Positions 29,549 to 37,149 of a stretch of 64,000 nt of DNA are shown piece after piece. This stretch comes from Pseudomonas costantinii (GTDB taxonomy: Bacteria > Pseudomonadota > Gammaproteobacteria > Pseudomonadales > Pseudomonadaceae). The first letter of the stretch is position 1. Each line of letters opens with the position of its first letter. Below the pieces are notes generated by a model. That model worked only from the letters and a program-made list of their open reading frames with translations, was not told the origin of the DNA and searched no databases. The translations under genes were made by a program, and so were the position numbers. Where the stretch lies: contig NZ_MDDR01000005.1 in the NCBI RefSeq assembly GCF_001870435.1, positions 124,001-188,000 on the forward strand, read 5' to 3'.

Positions 29549-29581
29549 ACTGTGGGAGCGGTCTTGCTCGCTCCCACATTT
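29549..29581. repeat. REP-type palindrome, family B
   Basis: TGTGGGAGCG and CGCTCCCACA form a stem around GTCTTGCT shortly after the chorismate mutase stop. With the sites below it accounts for the 325-base gap 29529-29853, in which I see no gene. Confidence 0.8.
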
Positions 29582-29638
29582 GGATTGCGGGCATTCAGAT
29601 GCGCCCTCCACGCTTTCCTGAACAATCGTCACAAAACC

Positions 29639-29653
29639 GCACTATATTGGTGC
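29639..29653. promoter_or_regulatory. NtrC-binding site upstream of ntrBC
   Basis: GCACT-ATATT-GGTGC is an exact match to the NtrC consensus GCACY-N5-GGTGC. It lies about 130 bases upstream of the sigma-54-like element before ntrB, a normal enhancer distance, and points to NtrC acting on its own operon. Confidence 0.65.
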
Positions 29654-29780
29654 GACAGCCTGCACTCTTCCCACCTTCCCAGCCCATTTTGGTTCGATTC
29701 TTCCCGAGCAAGCTGGCAGAACGCCACAGTTTCGCGCCTGAAACACCCATTTCAAGGCTTTCGCGCTTCTTTTCGGAGCC

Positions 29781-29797
29781 TTGGTTTGGTTTTTGCA
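29781..29797 (+). promoter_or_regulatory. Sigma-54-like promoter of ntrBC
   Basis: TTGGTTTGGTTTTTGCA has the invariant GG and GC ten bases apart and a perfect TTGCA -12 region, while the -24 side departs from TTGGCACG after GG. Transcription would start near 29809, about 45 bases before the ntrB start. The match is weaker than those of glnA or NrsZ. Confidence 0.55.
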
Positions 29798-29853
29798 TTT
29801 TCCTTGTATCAGCGTGTGCCTCAAGCCCGCGCCTTGCTCCAAAAGAGGTCCTG

Positions 29854-30939
29854 ATGACCATCAGCGATGCACTGCACCGTTTGTTACTCGACAACCTGAC
29901 CACCGCGACCATCCTGCTCAATGACGATCTGCGTCTTGAGTATATGAACCCGGCGGCGGAGATGCTCCTGGCCATCAGCGGCCAGCGCAGCCATGGGCAG
30001 TTCATCAGCGAATTGTTCACCGAGTCGGCCGAAGCCTTGAGCTCGCTGCGCCAGGCAGTGGAGCAGGCACATCCGTTCACCAAGCGCGAGGCGATGCTCA
30101 CGGCCCTCACCGGCCAGACCCTGACCGTCGACTACGCCGTGACCCCAATCCTGAGCAACGGCGCCACCCTGCTGCTGCTCGAAGTGCACCCCCGCGACCG
30201 CCTGCTGCGCATCACCAAAGAAGAAGCGCAATTGTCCAAACAGGAAACCAGCAAGATGCTGGTGCGCGGGCTGGCCCACGAGATCAAAAACCCGCTCGGC
30301 GGGATTCGCGGCGCCGCGCAATTGCTCGCTCGAGAGCTGCCGGACGAGCACCTCAAGGACTACACCAACGTCATCATTGAAGAAGCCGACCGCCTGCGCA
30401 ACCTGGTGGACCGTATGCTCGGCTCCAACAAGCTGCCGTCGCTGGCGATGACCAATGTGCACGAGGTACTTGAGCGCGTCTGCCAGTTGGTCGAGGCCGA
30501 AAGCCAAGGCTGCATCACCTTGGTGCGCGACTACGACCCAAGCATTCCCGACGTGTTGATCGACCGCGAGCAAATGATCCAGGCCGTGCTCAACATCGTG
30601 CGCAACGCCATGCAGGCCATCAGCAGCCAGAACGAGCTGCGCCTGGGGCGCATCAGCCTGCGCACCCGCGCCTTGCGCCAGTTCACCATCGGCCACGTGC
30701 GCCATCGCCTGGTGACCAAGGTCGAGATCATCGACAACGGCCCAGGCATTCCTGCGGAACTCCAGGAAACCATTTTCTTTCCCATGGTCAGCGGCCGTCC
30801 GGACGGTACCGGGCTGGGCCTGGCCATTACCCAGAACATCATCAGCCAGCACCAGGGTCTGATCGAATGTGAGAGCCATCCTGGCCACACCACCTTCTCG
30901 ATCTTTCTGCCTCTGGAACAAGGAGCCCCATCGACATGA
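29854..30939 (+). CDS. ntrB: Nitrogen regulation sensor kinase NtrB
   Basis: Histidine kinase/phosphatase that sets the phosphorylation of NtrC in response to PII. The 361-residue protein has an N-terminal PAS domain (LLNDDLRLEYMNPAAEMLL), the phospho-acceptor box RGLAHEIKNPLGGIRGAAQ, the N box VLNIVRNAMQAI and G boxes DNGPGIP and GTGLGLAIT. There is no membrane segment, as expected. The ATG at 29854 follows AAGAGG; a longer in-frame reading would cross the promoter. It overlaps ntrC by four bases. Confidence 0.97.
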   Translation: MTISDALHRLLLDNLTTATILLNDDLRLEYMNPAAEMLLAISGQRSHGQFISELFTESAEALSSLRQAVEQAHPFTKREAMLTALTGQTLTVDYAVTPILSNGATLLLLEVHPRDRLLRITKEEAQLSKQETSKMLVRGLAHEIKNPLGGIRGAAQLLARELPDEHLKDYTNVIIEEADRLRNLVDRMLGSNKLPSLAMTNVHEVLERVCQLVEAESQGCITLVRDYDPSIPDVLIDREQMIQAVLNIVRNAMQAISSQNELRLGRISLRTRALRQFTIGHVRHRLVTKVEIIDNGPGIPAELQETIFFPMVSGRPDGTGLGLAITQNIISQHQGLIECESHPGHTTFSIFLPLEQGAPST

Positions 30940-32372
30940 GCCGTAGTGAAACTGTCTGGATCGTCGATGACGACCGTTCTATCCGCTGGGTCCTCGAGAA
31001 AGCCTTGCAACAGGAAGGCATGACCACCCAGAGCTTCGACAGCGCCGACGGGGTGATGAGCCGCCTGGCTCGCCAGCAGCCGGACGTGATCATTTCCGAC
31101 ATCCGCATGCCCGGCGCCAGTGGCCTGGACTTGCTGGCGCGGATTCGCGAACAGCACCCACGCCTGCCGGTGATCATCATGACCGCGCACTCCGACCTGG
31201 ACAGCGCTGTCGCGTCCTATCAGGGCGGCGCGTTTGAATACCTGCCCAAGCCGTTCGATGTGGACGAGGCGGTAGCGCTGGTCAAGCGCGCCAACCAGCA
31301 CGCCCAGGAACAGCAAAGCCAGGAAGCCCCGCCGACGCTGACCCGGACCCCGGAAATCATCGGCGAAGCCCCGGCGATGCAGGAAGTGTTTCGCGCCATC
31401 GGACGCTTGAGCCACTCCAACATCACCGTGCTGATCAACGGCGAGTCGGGTACCGGTAAAGAGCTGGTAGCCCACGCCCTGCACCGTCACAGCCCACGGG
31501 CGGCCTCGCCGTTTATCGCACTGAACATGGCGGCGATTCCGAAGGACTTGATGGAGTCCGAGCTATTCGGCCATGAGAAAGGCGCGTTCACCGGTGCAGC
31601 CAACCTGCGTCGCGGTCGTTTTGAACAGGCGGACGGCGGCACGCTGTTCCTCGATGAGATCGGCGACATGCCGGCCGACACCCAAACCCGCTTGCTGCGC
31701 GTATTGGCGGACGGTGAGTTCTACCGCGTCGGCGGGCACACGCCGGTCAAGGTCGACGTGCGCATCATCGCCGCGACCCACCAGAACCTGGAAACCCTGG
31801 TGCACGCGGGCAAATTCCGTGAGGATTTGTTCCACCGCCTCAATGTGATCCGCATCCACATTCCACGCATGTCGGACCGCCGCGAAGACATTCCGACCCT
31901 CGCCCGCCACTTCCTCAGCCGCGCCGCCCAAGAGCTGGCGGTTGAGCCGAAGCTGCTGAAAAGCGAGACAGAGGAATACCTGAAGAACCTGCCGTGGCCG
32001 GGTAACGTGCGCCAGCTGGAGAACACCTGCCGCTGGATCACCGTGATGGCGTCCGGGCGCGAAGTGCATATCAGCGACCTGCCGCCGGAGCTGTTGAGCC
32101 TGCCGCAGGATTCGGCGCCGGTCACCAACTGGGAACAAGCGTTGCGCCAATGGGCCGACCAGGCCCTGGCACGCGGCCAATCGAACCTGCTGGACAGCGC
32201 CGTGCCGGCCTTCGAGCGGATCATGATCGAGACCGCCTTGAAGCACACAGCCGGCCGCCGTCGCGACGCCGCCGTGCTGCTGGGCTGGGGCCGCAATACC
32301 CTGACTCGCAAAATCAAGGAGCTGGGTATGAAGGTCGATGGTGGGGATGATGATGAGGGGGATGAGGGCTGA
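30936..32372 (+). CDS. ntrC: Nitrogen regulation response regulator NtrC
   Basis: Activator of sigma-54 promoters under nitrogen limitation, 478 residues. The receiver domain carries [10 protein letters not shown] with the phosphorylated aspartate at about residue 54. The AAA+ domain has Walker A GESGTGKE, the sigma-54 contact loop GAFTGA and [13 protein letters not shown]. The C-terminal Fis-type helix-turn-helix is in [27 protein letters not shown]. The last residues are an acidic run. Likely targets in this window are glnA, ntrBC itself and NrsZ. Confidence 0.98.
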   Translation: MSRSETVWIVDDDRSIRWVLEKALQQEGMTTQSFDSADGVMSRLARQQPDVIISDIRMPGASGLDLLARIREQHPRLPVIIMTAHSDLDSAVASYQGGAFEYLPKPFDVDEAVALVKRANQHAQEQQSQEAPPTLTRTPEIIGEAPAMQEVFRAIGRLSHSNITVLINGESGTGKELVAHALHRHSPRAASPFIALNMAAIPKDLMESELFGHEKGAFTGAANLRRGRFEQADGGTLFLDEIGDMPADTQTRLLRVLADGEFYRVGGHTPVKVDVRIIAATHQNLETLVHAGKFREDLFHRLNVIRIHIPRMSDRREDIPTLARHFLSRAAQELAVEPKLLKSETEEYLKNLPWPGNVRQLENTCRWITVMASGREVHISDLPPELLSLPQDSAPVTNWEQALRQWADQALARGQSNLLDSAVPAFERIMIETALKHTAGRRRDAAVLLGWGRNTLTRKIKELGMKVDGGDDDEGDEG

Positions 32373-32383
32373 TCACCGCCCGT

Positions 32384-32496
32384 GATCGTTCCCACGCTCT
32401 GCGTGGGAATGCCGCCCTGGACGCTCTGCGTCCGCTTTTAGAGTCATGACGCGGAGCGTCACAGGATGCATTCCCACGCGGAGCGTGGGAACGATC
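32384..32496. repeat. Palindromic intergenic repeat, family A copy 4
   Basis: A complete element whose outer arms are GATCGTTCCCACGCTCTGCG and its inverse (with one change, CGGAGCG). The inner palindromes are GGACGCTCTGCGTCC and GACGCGGAGCGTC. It begins 12 bases after the ntrC stop. Confidence 0.88.
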
Positions 32497-32506
32497 AAAC
32501 CCGATC

Positions 32507-32534
32507 TTCGTGCACCGCTTCAATGCACCACGAA
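32507..32534. promoter_or_regulatory. Possible NtrC enhancer of NrsZ
   Basis: TTCGTG...CACGAA is a perfect inverted repeat enclosing two TGCACC half-sites 13 bases apart. These are NtrC-type half-sites in direct orientation, about 140-160 bases upstream of the NrsZ sigma-54 promoter. The arrangement is not the textbook inverted pair, so this is a candidate only. Confidence 0.4.
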
Positions 32535-32604
32535 CCGGCATCGCGCACGGATGCAATGCTTAAAATCTCGGCCACGCTGAGAAAAATCTGAAAACCAAAA
32601 ACAC

Positions 32605-32629
32605 CAAAGCCCCGTATTCCGGGGCTTTG
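32605..32629 (+). terminator. Stem-loop terminator downstream of ntrC
   Basis: CAAAGCCCCG and CGGGGCTTTG form a ten-base-pair stem around TATTC. A T-rich stretch follows only after a further GCGCTTTCTGGG, so termination may be less efficient than at the other terminators. It isolates NrsZ from ntrC transcription. Confidence 0.7.
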
Positions 32630-32667
32630 CGCTTTCTGGGAATTTTTTTCGGTACAAATTGCAAGTT

Positions 32668-32684
32668 CTGGCACGCGCCCTGCA
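32668..32684 (+). promoter_or_regulatory. Sigma-54 promoter of the NrsZ RNA
   Basis: CTGGCACGCGCCCTGCA matches the sigma-54 consensus in nearly every position (TGGCACG, then GC ten bases after GG). Transcription would start near 32694, at the front of a tandem-repeat region without a gene. This is the best sigma-54 match in the window. The 321-base stretch 32373-32693 otherwise holds the repeat, the candidate enhancer and the terminator above. Confidence 0.88.
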
Positions 32685-32693
32685 ATAACCCTT

Positions 32694-32990
32694 GTACAAC
32701 CCAGTTTCGGGGACCTTGGTACAGGCAGGCCGAGAATCCCCTCTTTACACCCGGAGTGCTTGATGCGAACCGCGTCGCGCTCCACACCGCTTTGGGGAAC
32801 CTCGGTACAGGCAGGCCGGGGACTCCCTCTTTAACACCGAAGCCTTTAAAGCTTCACCCCGTTTTGGGAGCCCTGGTACAGGCAGGCCGGGAACTCCCTT
32901 CTTTACACCCGGGGCTTATGCGGCACGCCGCCCATAGCCCCAGCCCGTTTTGGGAACCTTGGTACAGGCAGGCCGGGGATTCCCTCTTTT
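32694..32990 (+). ncRNA. nrsZ: NrsZ, nitrogen-regulated small RNA with four repeated stem-loop blocks
   Basis: Four imperfect repeats start at 32709, 32794, 32866 and 32952. All share GGTACAGGCAGGCCG, and each is enclosed by a stem: GGGGA/TCCCC, GGGA/TCCC, GGGAG/CTCCC and GGGAA/TTCCC. Each block is followed by a T-rich CTCTTT-type linker, and the last ends in CTCTTTT, which can terminate. The RNA lies directly downstream of ntrC and starts at a strong sigma-54 promoter. This is the location, control and modular form known for NrsZ of P. aeruginosa, which is cut into short active pieces. The identity is from recognition, not a search, and both ends are estimated. Confidence 0.8.
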
Positions 32991-33429
32991 ATTGCTCTTG
33001 GAGACGGATCTCCAGCCGCCAGCGGCCATCGACCTTCTCCCCTTTCCAGTCCCCGCGCAACGGCCGAGCCGCCACCAGGTTCAGCAGCAACCCGCCGTCG
33101 GTCTTGCGCACGCGCCAGTTCACATCCTTGTCATTGACCTTGAGTTGCCCGCTGGCAGCCTTGCCTTGCGCGTCGAACAGCAGCGCCACGGTGCCGTCGA
33201 TATGCTCACCGTGCAGCTTGGGTTCGCTGTTGAACCACACCATCATCCCATCCGTCGCCGTCTCTACCTGTTGCAGCTCAACCGGGTCCGGGGTGGTCAG
33301 GCGGCCGATCATCAAGCCGATCATCAGGCCGACAATCGCCAATGAGCCCATAACCCTCGGCAATAGCTTCGGCCTTGGGTCCTCTTCGGGGGTAGAATGC
33401 AGCGCATCTTTGCCTTCGGAGCCGTGCAT
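32989..33429 (-). CDS. Small membrane-anchored protein of unknown function
   Basis: A 146-residue protein, convergent with NrsZ and divergent from trmL. A charged N-terminal tail of about 27 residues precedes one membrane helix (VMGSLAIVGLMIGLMIG). A beta-rich domain follows (DGMMVWFNSEPKLHGEHIDG, DVNWRVRKTDGGLLLNLVAA, WRLEIRLQEQ), probably periplasmic. Its start codon overlaps the trmL start by two bases (CATG read both ways), and its stop overlaps the 3' end of NrsZ. I know no function for this family. Confidence 0.75.
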   Translation of the reverse strand: MHGSEGKDALHSTPEEDPRPKLLPRVMGSLAIVGLMIGLMIGRLTTPDPVELQQVETATDGMMVWFNSEPKLHGEHIDGTVALLFDAQGKAASGQLKVNDKDVNWRVRKTDGGLLLNLVAARPLRGDWKGEKVDGRWRLEIRLQEQ

Positions 33430-33883
33430 GTTTCACGTCATCCTTTTTCAACCAGAAATTCCGCCGAATACCGGCAACGTTATCAGGCTGTGCGCCAACA
33501 GTGGCTGCCACCTGCATTTGATCGAGCCTCTGGGCTTCGACATGGACGACAAGCGCCTGCGCCGCGCCGGGCTGGACTACCACGAGTACGCCACCCTCAA
33601 GCGCCACGCCGACCTGGCCAGCTGCCTGGAAAGCCTGGGCCACCCACGCCTGTTCGCGTTCACCACCAAGGGCTCGCGGCCGTTTCATGATGCCAGCTTC
33701 GCCGAAGGCGACGCCTTCCTGTTCGGCCCGGAAAGCCGTGGCCTGCCGGCCGAAGTGCTCGACGCCCTGCCCGACGGCCATCGCCTGCGCTTGCCGATGC
33801 GCGAGGGTTGCCGCAGCTTGAATTTGTCCAACACCGTCGCCGTTGCCGTCTACGAAGGCTGGCGCCAGCTAGGCTTTAAATAA
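33428..33883 (+). CDS. trmL: tRNA (cytidine/uridine-34 2'-O)-methyltransferase TrmL
   Basis: Methylates the ribose of the wobble base in certain leucine tRNAs. The 151-residue SPOUT-fold enzyme starts MFHVILFQPEIPPNTGNVIR and has FGPESRGLPAEV and LPMREGCRSLNLSNTVAVAVYE, the knot motifs that bind S-adenosylmethionine. The ATG at 33428 follows GGAG by seven bases. The frame stays open far upstream, but that part is NrsZ and not protein-coding. Confidence 0.95.
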   Translation: MFHVILFQPEIPPNTGNVIRLCANSGCHLHLIEPLGFDMDDKRLRRAGLDYHEYATLKRHADLASCLESLGHPRLFAFTTKGSRPFHDASFAEGDAFLFGPESRGLPAEVLDALPDGHRLRLPMREGCRSLNLSNTVAVAVYEGWRQLGFK

Positions 33884-33896
33884 CACCCTCTCACTC

Positions 33897-33981
33897 TGTA
33901 GGAGCCGGCTTGCCGGCGATAGCGACCTCGAACATTACATCGATTTCAAGGGCCTCATCGCCGGCAAGCCGGCTCCTACAA
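33897..33981. repeat. REPIN with GTAGGAGCCGGC arms
   Basis: TGTAGGAGCCGGCTTGCCGG and CCGGCAAGCCGGCTCCTACA are exact inverted arms around about 45 bases with inner CGAT.../...ATCG pairing. The arm sequence differs from the GTGGGAGC arms elsewhere, so this is a distinct REP subfamily. It lies between trmL and secB. Confidence 0.85.
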
Positions 33982-33987
33982 GGGCAT

Positions 33988-34017
33988 AAAAAAAGCGCCG
34001 GTTATGGCGCTTTTTTT
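33988..34017 (-). terminator. Rho-independent terminator between secB and trmL
   Basis: AAAAAAGCGCC and GGCGCTTTTTT form a stem around GGTTAT, with A and T runs on both sides. It lies 12 bases after the secB stop and can also end trmL transcripts. Confidence 0.88.
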
Positions 34018-34028
34018 ACATCGTCGGC

Positions 34029-34508
34029 TTACTGAACGGTCGACGAACCTTCCTGTTGCATGCGCTGCAGCTCTTGAGCGTACAGGGCATCGAAGTTCAC
34101 CGGAGCCAGCATCAGCGCAGGGAACGAGCCACGGGTGACCAGGCTGTCCAGAGTCTCACGGGCATACGGGAACAGGATGTTCGGGCAGAACGCGCCCAGG
34201 GTGTGGCTCATGGACGCTTCGTCCAGGCCCTGGATCAGGAAGATACCGGCCTGTTGCACTTCAGCGATAAAGGCCACTTCGTCGCCGTTCTTGACGGTAA
34301 CCGACAGGGTCAGCACGACCTCGTGGAAGTCACCTTCCAGGGCTTTTTGGCGGGTGTTCAGGTCCAGCGCAACGCTTGGAGTCCATTCCTGGCGGAAGAT
34401 AGCCGGGCTTTTCGGCGCTTCGAACGACAGGTCACGCACGTAGATCCGCTGCAGCGAAAACTGTGGGCCTTGAGCTTCTGCTGCTTCGGTGTTCTGTTGG
34501 TCAGTCAT
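34029..34508 (-). CDS. secB: Protein-export chaperone SecB
   Basis: Keeps precursor proteins unfolded and delivers them to SecA. The 159-residue protein has [19 protein letters not shown] at the N-terminus, a beta-strand of the peptide-binding groove, and [15 protein letters not shown], the family signature near the C-terminus. It is followed upstream by grxC and the YibN-type gene on the same strand, the same grouping as in enteric bacteria. Confidence 0.97.
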   Translation of the reverse strand: MTDQQNTEAAEAQGPQFSLQRIYVRDLSFEAPKSPAIFRQEWTPSVALDLNTRQKALEGDFHEVVLTLSVTVKNGDEVAFIAEVQQAGIFLIQGLDEASMSHTLGAFCPNILFPYARETLDSLVTRGSFPALMLAPVNFDALYAQELQRMQQEGSSTVQ

Positions 34509-34550
34509 CGCAGATCCTTCTTGATCTTGGGGTCTTTTAGGGTTTAGGAG

Positions 34551-34805
34551 TCAGACGAGCAGCAGCGCATCGAGTTTACCGGCGCGCTCCAGGGCAAACA
34601 GGTCATCGCAGCCACCGATGTGCTTGGCGCCGATCCAGATCTGCGGCACGGACGTGCGTCCCGCCTTCTGGGCCATTTCGGCGCGCACTTGAGGTTTGCC
34701 GTCGACCTTGATCTCTTCGAAGGCAACACCCTTTTTCTCCAGCAAGGCCTTGGCCCGCATGCAGTAAGGGCACCAATCGCTGGAATACACGACAACCTGG
34801 CTCAT
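34551..34805 (-). CDS. grxC: Glutaredoxin 3 (GrxC)
   Basis: A small glutathione-dependent disulfide reductase of 84 residues. The dithiol active site is WCPYC at about residues 11-15, and the glutathione-binding TSVPQIWIGAKHIGGCDDL follows. It lies between a YibN-type gene and secB with one base between it and the former, so the three are likely transcribed together. Confidence 0.95.
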   Translation of the reverse strand: MSQVVVYSSDWCPYCMRAKALLEKKGVAFEEIKVDGKPQVRAEMAQKAGRTSVPQIWIGAKHIGGCDDLFALERAGKLDALLLV

Positions 34806-34806
34806 A

Positions 34807-35223
34807 TCACTTCACCAGCGGCAGGTTATCGGCCTTCCAACTGCCGATACCGCCGGACAGTTTGGCGGCGGTGAAACCGGCCTTGAGCATTTCGCGGGCG
34901 TGGGTGCCGGCGTGCTGGCCTTGGGCGTCGACCAGGATGATGGTCTTGGCTTTGTGTTTTTCCAGCTCGGCCAGGCGTGCGATCAGCTTGTCCTGTGGAA
35001 TGTTCAGGGCACCGACGATATGGCCGGCGGCAAAATCCTTGACCGGGCGAATATCAACGACAACGGCCTCATCCTTGTTGACCAGCGCGGTCAGCTCCGA
35101 CGTGCTCAGGCTGCGGCCACCACGGCTCATTTCATGAGCGATCAGCAGCGCCAGCAGGATGACGAAGGCACCCGCGAGCAGATAGTGGGCAGTGGCAAAT
35201 GCAATCAGGTGATCAACCATCAA
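34807..35223 (-). CDS. YibN-type rhodanese-like membrane protein without the catalytic cysteine
   Basis: A 138-residue protein with an N-terminal membrane helix (YLLAGAFVILLALLIAHEM) and a cytoplasmic rhodanese-like domain (AVVVDIRPVKDFAAGHIVGALNIP ... GGIGSWKADNLPLVK). Where active rhodaneses have a cysteine at the start of the active loop, this one reads VDAQGQHAG, and there is no cysteine anywhere in the protein. E. coli YibN also departs from the canonical loop, as I recall. Sulfurtransferase activity is therefore unlikely. It lies directly before grxC and secB. Confidence 0.87.
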   Translation of the reverse strand: MMVDHLIAFATAHYLLAGAFVILLALLIAHEMSRGGRSLSTSELTALVNKDEAVVVDIRPVKDFAAGHIVGALNIPQDKLIARLAELEKHKAKTIILVDAQGQHAGTHAREMLKAGFTAAKLSGGIGSWKADNLPLVK

Positions 35224-35370
35224 GGAGGTTCCAGGGCGTTAAAATGGCGGTAAGTATACACAGCCGCCGGGGGCGGCCAACCCCCGTAAAGCGGTGACGT
35301 GGTCGGAACTTCGCTTTAAACTGCCACTCCCTTTTCAATTGTCTTCCTTATTAGCGCCGCGAGAGGATCT

Positions 35371-36897
35371 ATGACTACTACGCCTAAACCTTTGGTCCTG
35401 ATAATTCTCGATGGCTTCGGACACAGTGAAAGCCACCACGACAACGCCGTGTACTCGGCCAACAAGCCTGTACTGGACCGCCTGACCGCCACCGTGCCTA
35501 ACGGTTTGATCTCCGGCTCCGGCATGGACGTCGGCCTGCCGGACGGCCAGATGGGCAACTCGGAAGTCGGCCACATGAATCTTGGCGCCGGACGAGTGGT
35601 CTATCAGGACTTCACCCGTGTCACCAAATCGATCCGTGACGGCGAGTTCTTCGAGAATCCGACCATTTGCGCGGCGGTAGATAAAGCAGTCGCCGCCGGC
35701 AAGGCCGTGCACTTCATGGGCCTGCTGTCCGATGGTGGTGTACACAGCCACCAGGACCACCTGGTCGCCATGGCCGAACTGGCCTTCAAGCGCGGCGCCG
35801 ACAAGATCTACCTGCACGCCTTCCTCGACGGCCGCGACACCCCACCGAAAAGCGCGCAATCGTCCATCGAACTGCTCGACGCCACCTTCGCAGCCCTGGG
35901 CAAAGGCCGCATCGCCAGCCTGGTAGGCCGCTACTTCGCCATGGACCGTGACAACCGCTGGGACCGTGTGTCCCAGGCTTACAACCTGATCGTCAACGGC
36001 CAGGCCGAATTCAACGCCGCCACCGCCCAGGAAGGCCTCGAAGCCGCCTACGCCCGTGGCGAGAGCGATGAATTCGTCAAAGCCACCACCCTCGGCGAGC
36101 CGGTGAAAGTGGAAGACGGCGACGCCGTGGTGTTCATGAACTTCCGCGCCGACCGTGCCCGCGAGTTGAGCCATGTGTTCGTTGATGCCGGCTTCAAGGA
36201 CTTCGAACGCGCACGCCAGCCGAAGGTCGAGTTCGTGATGCTCACCCAATACGCCGCCAACATCCCGGCCCCGTCGGCTTTCGCCCCGGGCAGCCTGGAA
36301 AACGTGCTGGGCGACTACTTGGCAAAAAACGGCAAGACCCAGCTGCGCATCGCCGAAACCGAGAAATATGCCCACGTCACCTTCTTCTTCTCCGGCGGGC
36401 GTGAAGAACCGTTCCCAGGGGAAGAGCGCATCCTCATCCCGTCGCCAAAAGTCGCCACCTACGACCTGCAGCCGGAAATGAGCGCGCCGGAAGTGACCGA
36501 CAAGATCGTCGACGCCATCGACAATCAGCGTTATGACGTGATCGTGGTCAACTACGCCAACGGCGACATGGTCGGCCATAGCGGCAATCTGGAAGCGGCA
36601 ATCAAGGCCGTGGAATGCTTGGACCTGTGCGTCGGCCGCATCGTCGACGCCCTGGAAAAAGTCGGCGGCGAAGCGCTGATCACCGCTGACCACGGCAACT
36701 GCGAGCAGATGTCCGACGAATCCACCGGCCAAGCCCACACGGCCCACACCACCGAGCCGGTGCCGTTCATCTATGTCGGCAAGCGCGACCTGAAAGTGCG
36801 TAAAGGTGGCGTGCTGGCGGATGTGGCGCCGACCATGCTGAAACTGATGGGCCTGGAGAAGCCGGCCGAGATGACTGGCACTTCGATTCTGGTGTAA
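35371..36897 (+). CDS. gpmI: 2,3-bisphosphoglycerate-independent phosphoglycerate mutase
   Basis: Interconverts 3- and 2-phosphoglycerate using two manganese ions and a phosphoserine. The 508-residue protein has [11 protein letters not shown] at the N-terminus and [17 protein letters not shown] with the catalytic serine. Further metal ligands are in [13 protein letters not shown] and [18 protein letters not shown] precedes the ATG. It diverges from the YibN-grxC-secB group and is followed by a family A repeat. Confidence 0.97.
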   Translation: MTTTPKPLVLIILDGFGHSESHHDNAVYSANKPVLDRLTATVPNGLISGSGMDVGLPDGQMGNSEVGHMNLGAGRVVYQDFTRVTKSIRDGEFFENPTICAAVDKAVAAGKAVHFMGLLSDGGVHSHQDHLVAMAELAFKRGADKIYLHAFLDGRDTPPKSAQSSIELLDATFAALGKGRIASLVGRYFAMDRDNRWDRVSQAYNLIVNGQAEFNAATAQEGLEAAYARGESDEFVKATTLGEPVKVEDGDAVVFMNFRADRARELSHVFVDAGFKDFERARQPKVEFVMLTQYAANIPAPSAFAPGSLENVLGDYLAKNGKTQLRIAETEKYAHVTFFFSGGREEPFPGEERILIPSPKVATYDLQPEMSAPEVTDKIVDAIDNQRYDVIVVNYANGDMVGHSGNLEAAIKAVECLDLCVGRIVDALEKVGGEALITADHGNCEQMSDESTGQAHTAHTTEPVPFIYVGKRDLKVRKGGVLADVAPTMLKLMGLEKPAEMTGTSILV

Positions 36898-36902
36898 CCG
36901 CT

Positions 36903-37037
36903 GATCGTTCCCACGCTCTGCGTGGGAATGCCGCCGGGGACGCTCTGCGTCCCACTTGCAATACCAAGCCCGAATTCTGCGCATTGGTGACGCAGAGCGT
37001 CACGCGATGCATTCCCACGCAGAGCGTGGGAACGATC
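36903..37037. repeat. Palindromic intergenic repeat, family A copy 5 (long form)
   Basis: Outer arms GATCGTTCCCACGCTCTGCG and its exact inverse enclose inner palindromes GGGACGCTCTGCGTCCC and GTGACGCAGAGCGTCAC. The spacer between the inner parts is longer than in copies 1, 3 and 4. It lies between gpmI and envC. Confidence 0.88.
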
Positions 37038-37149
37038 AATATGCCCACCACTCGGCACCTATCTTGCTCCTCCGCCCGAATTGGGCGTTTTTTTTGCCGC
37101 GCTTGGCGGGCATACTAGGCCGTCCCTTTCCCTGGTGTCGCCCGCCTCT

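Noticed and set aside
32709..32990. CRISPR array
   Set aside because: The repeats are imperfect, carry compensatory stem changes, have related and not unique spacers, follow a sigma-54 promoter and lack cas genes. NrsZ explains them better.
32627..33427. In-frame extension of trmL to over 400 codons
   Set aside because: The extension covers the NrsZ repeats and the antisense membrane protein gene. TrmL proteins start MFHVILFQPEIPPNTG and are about 150 residues.
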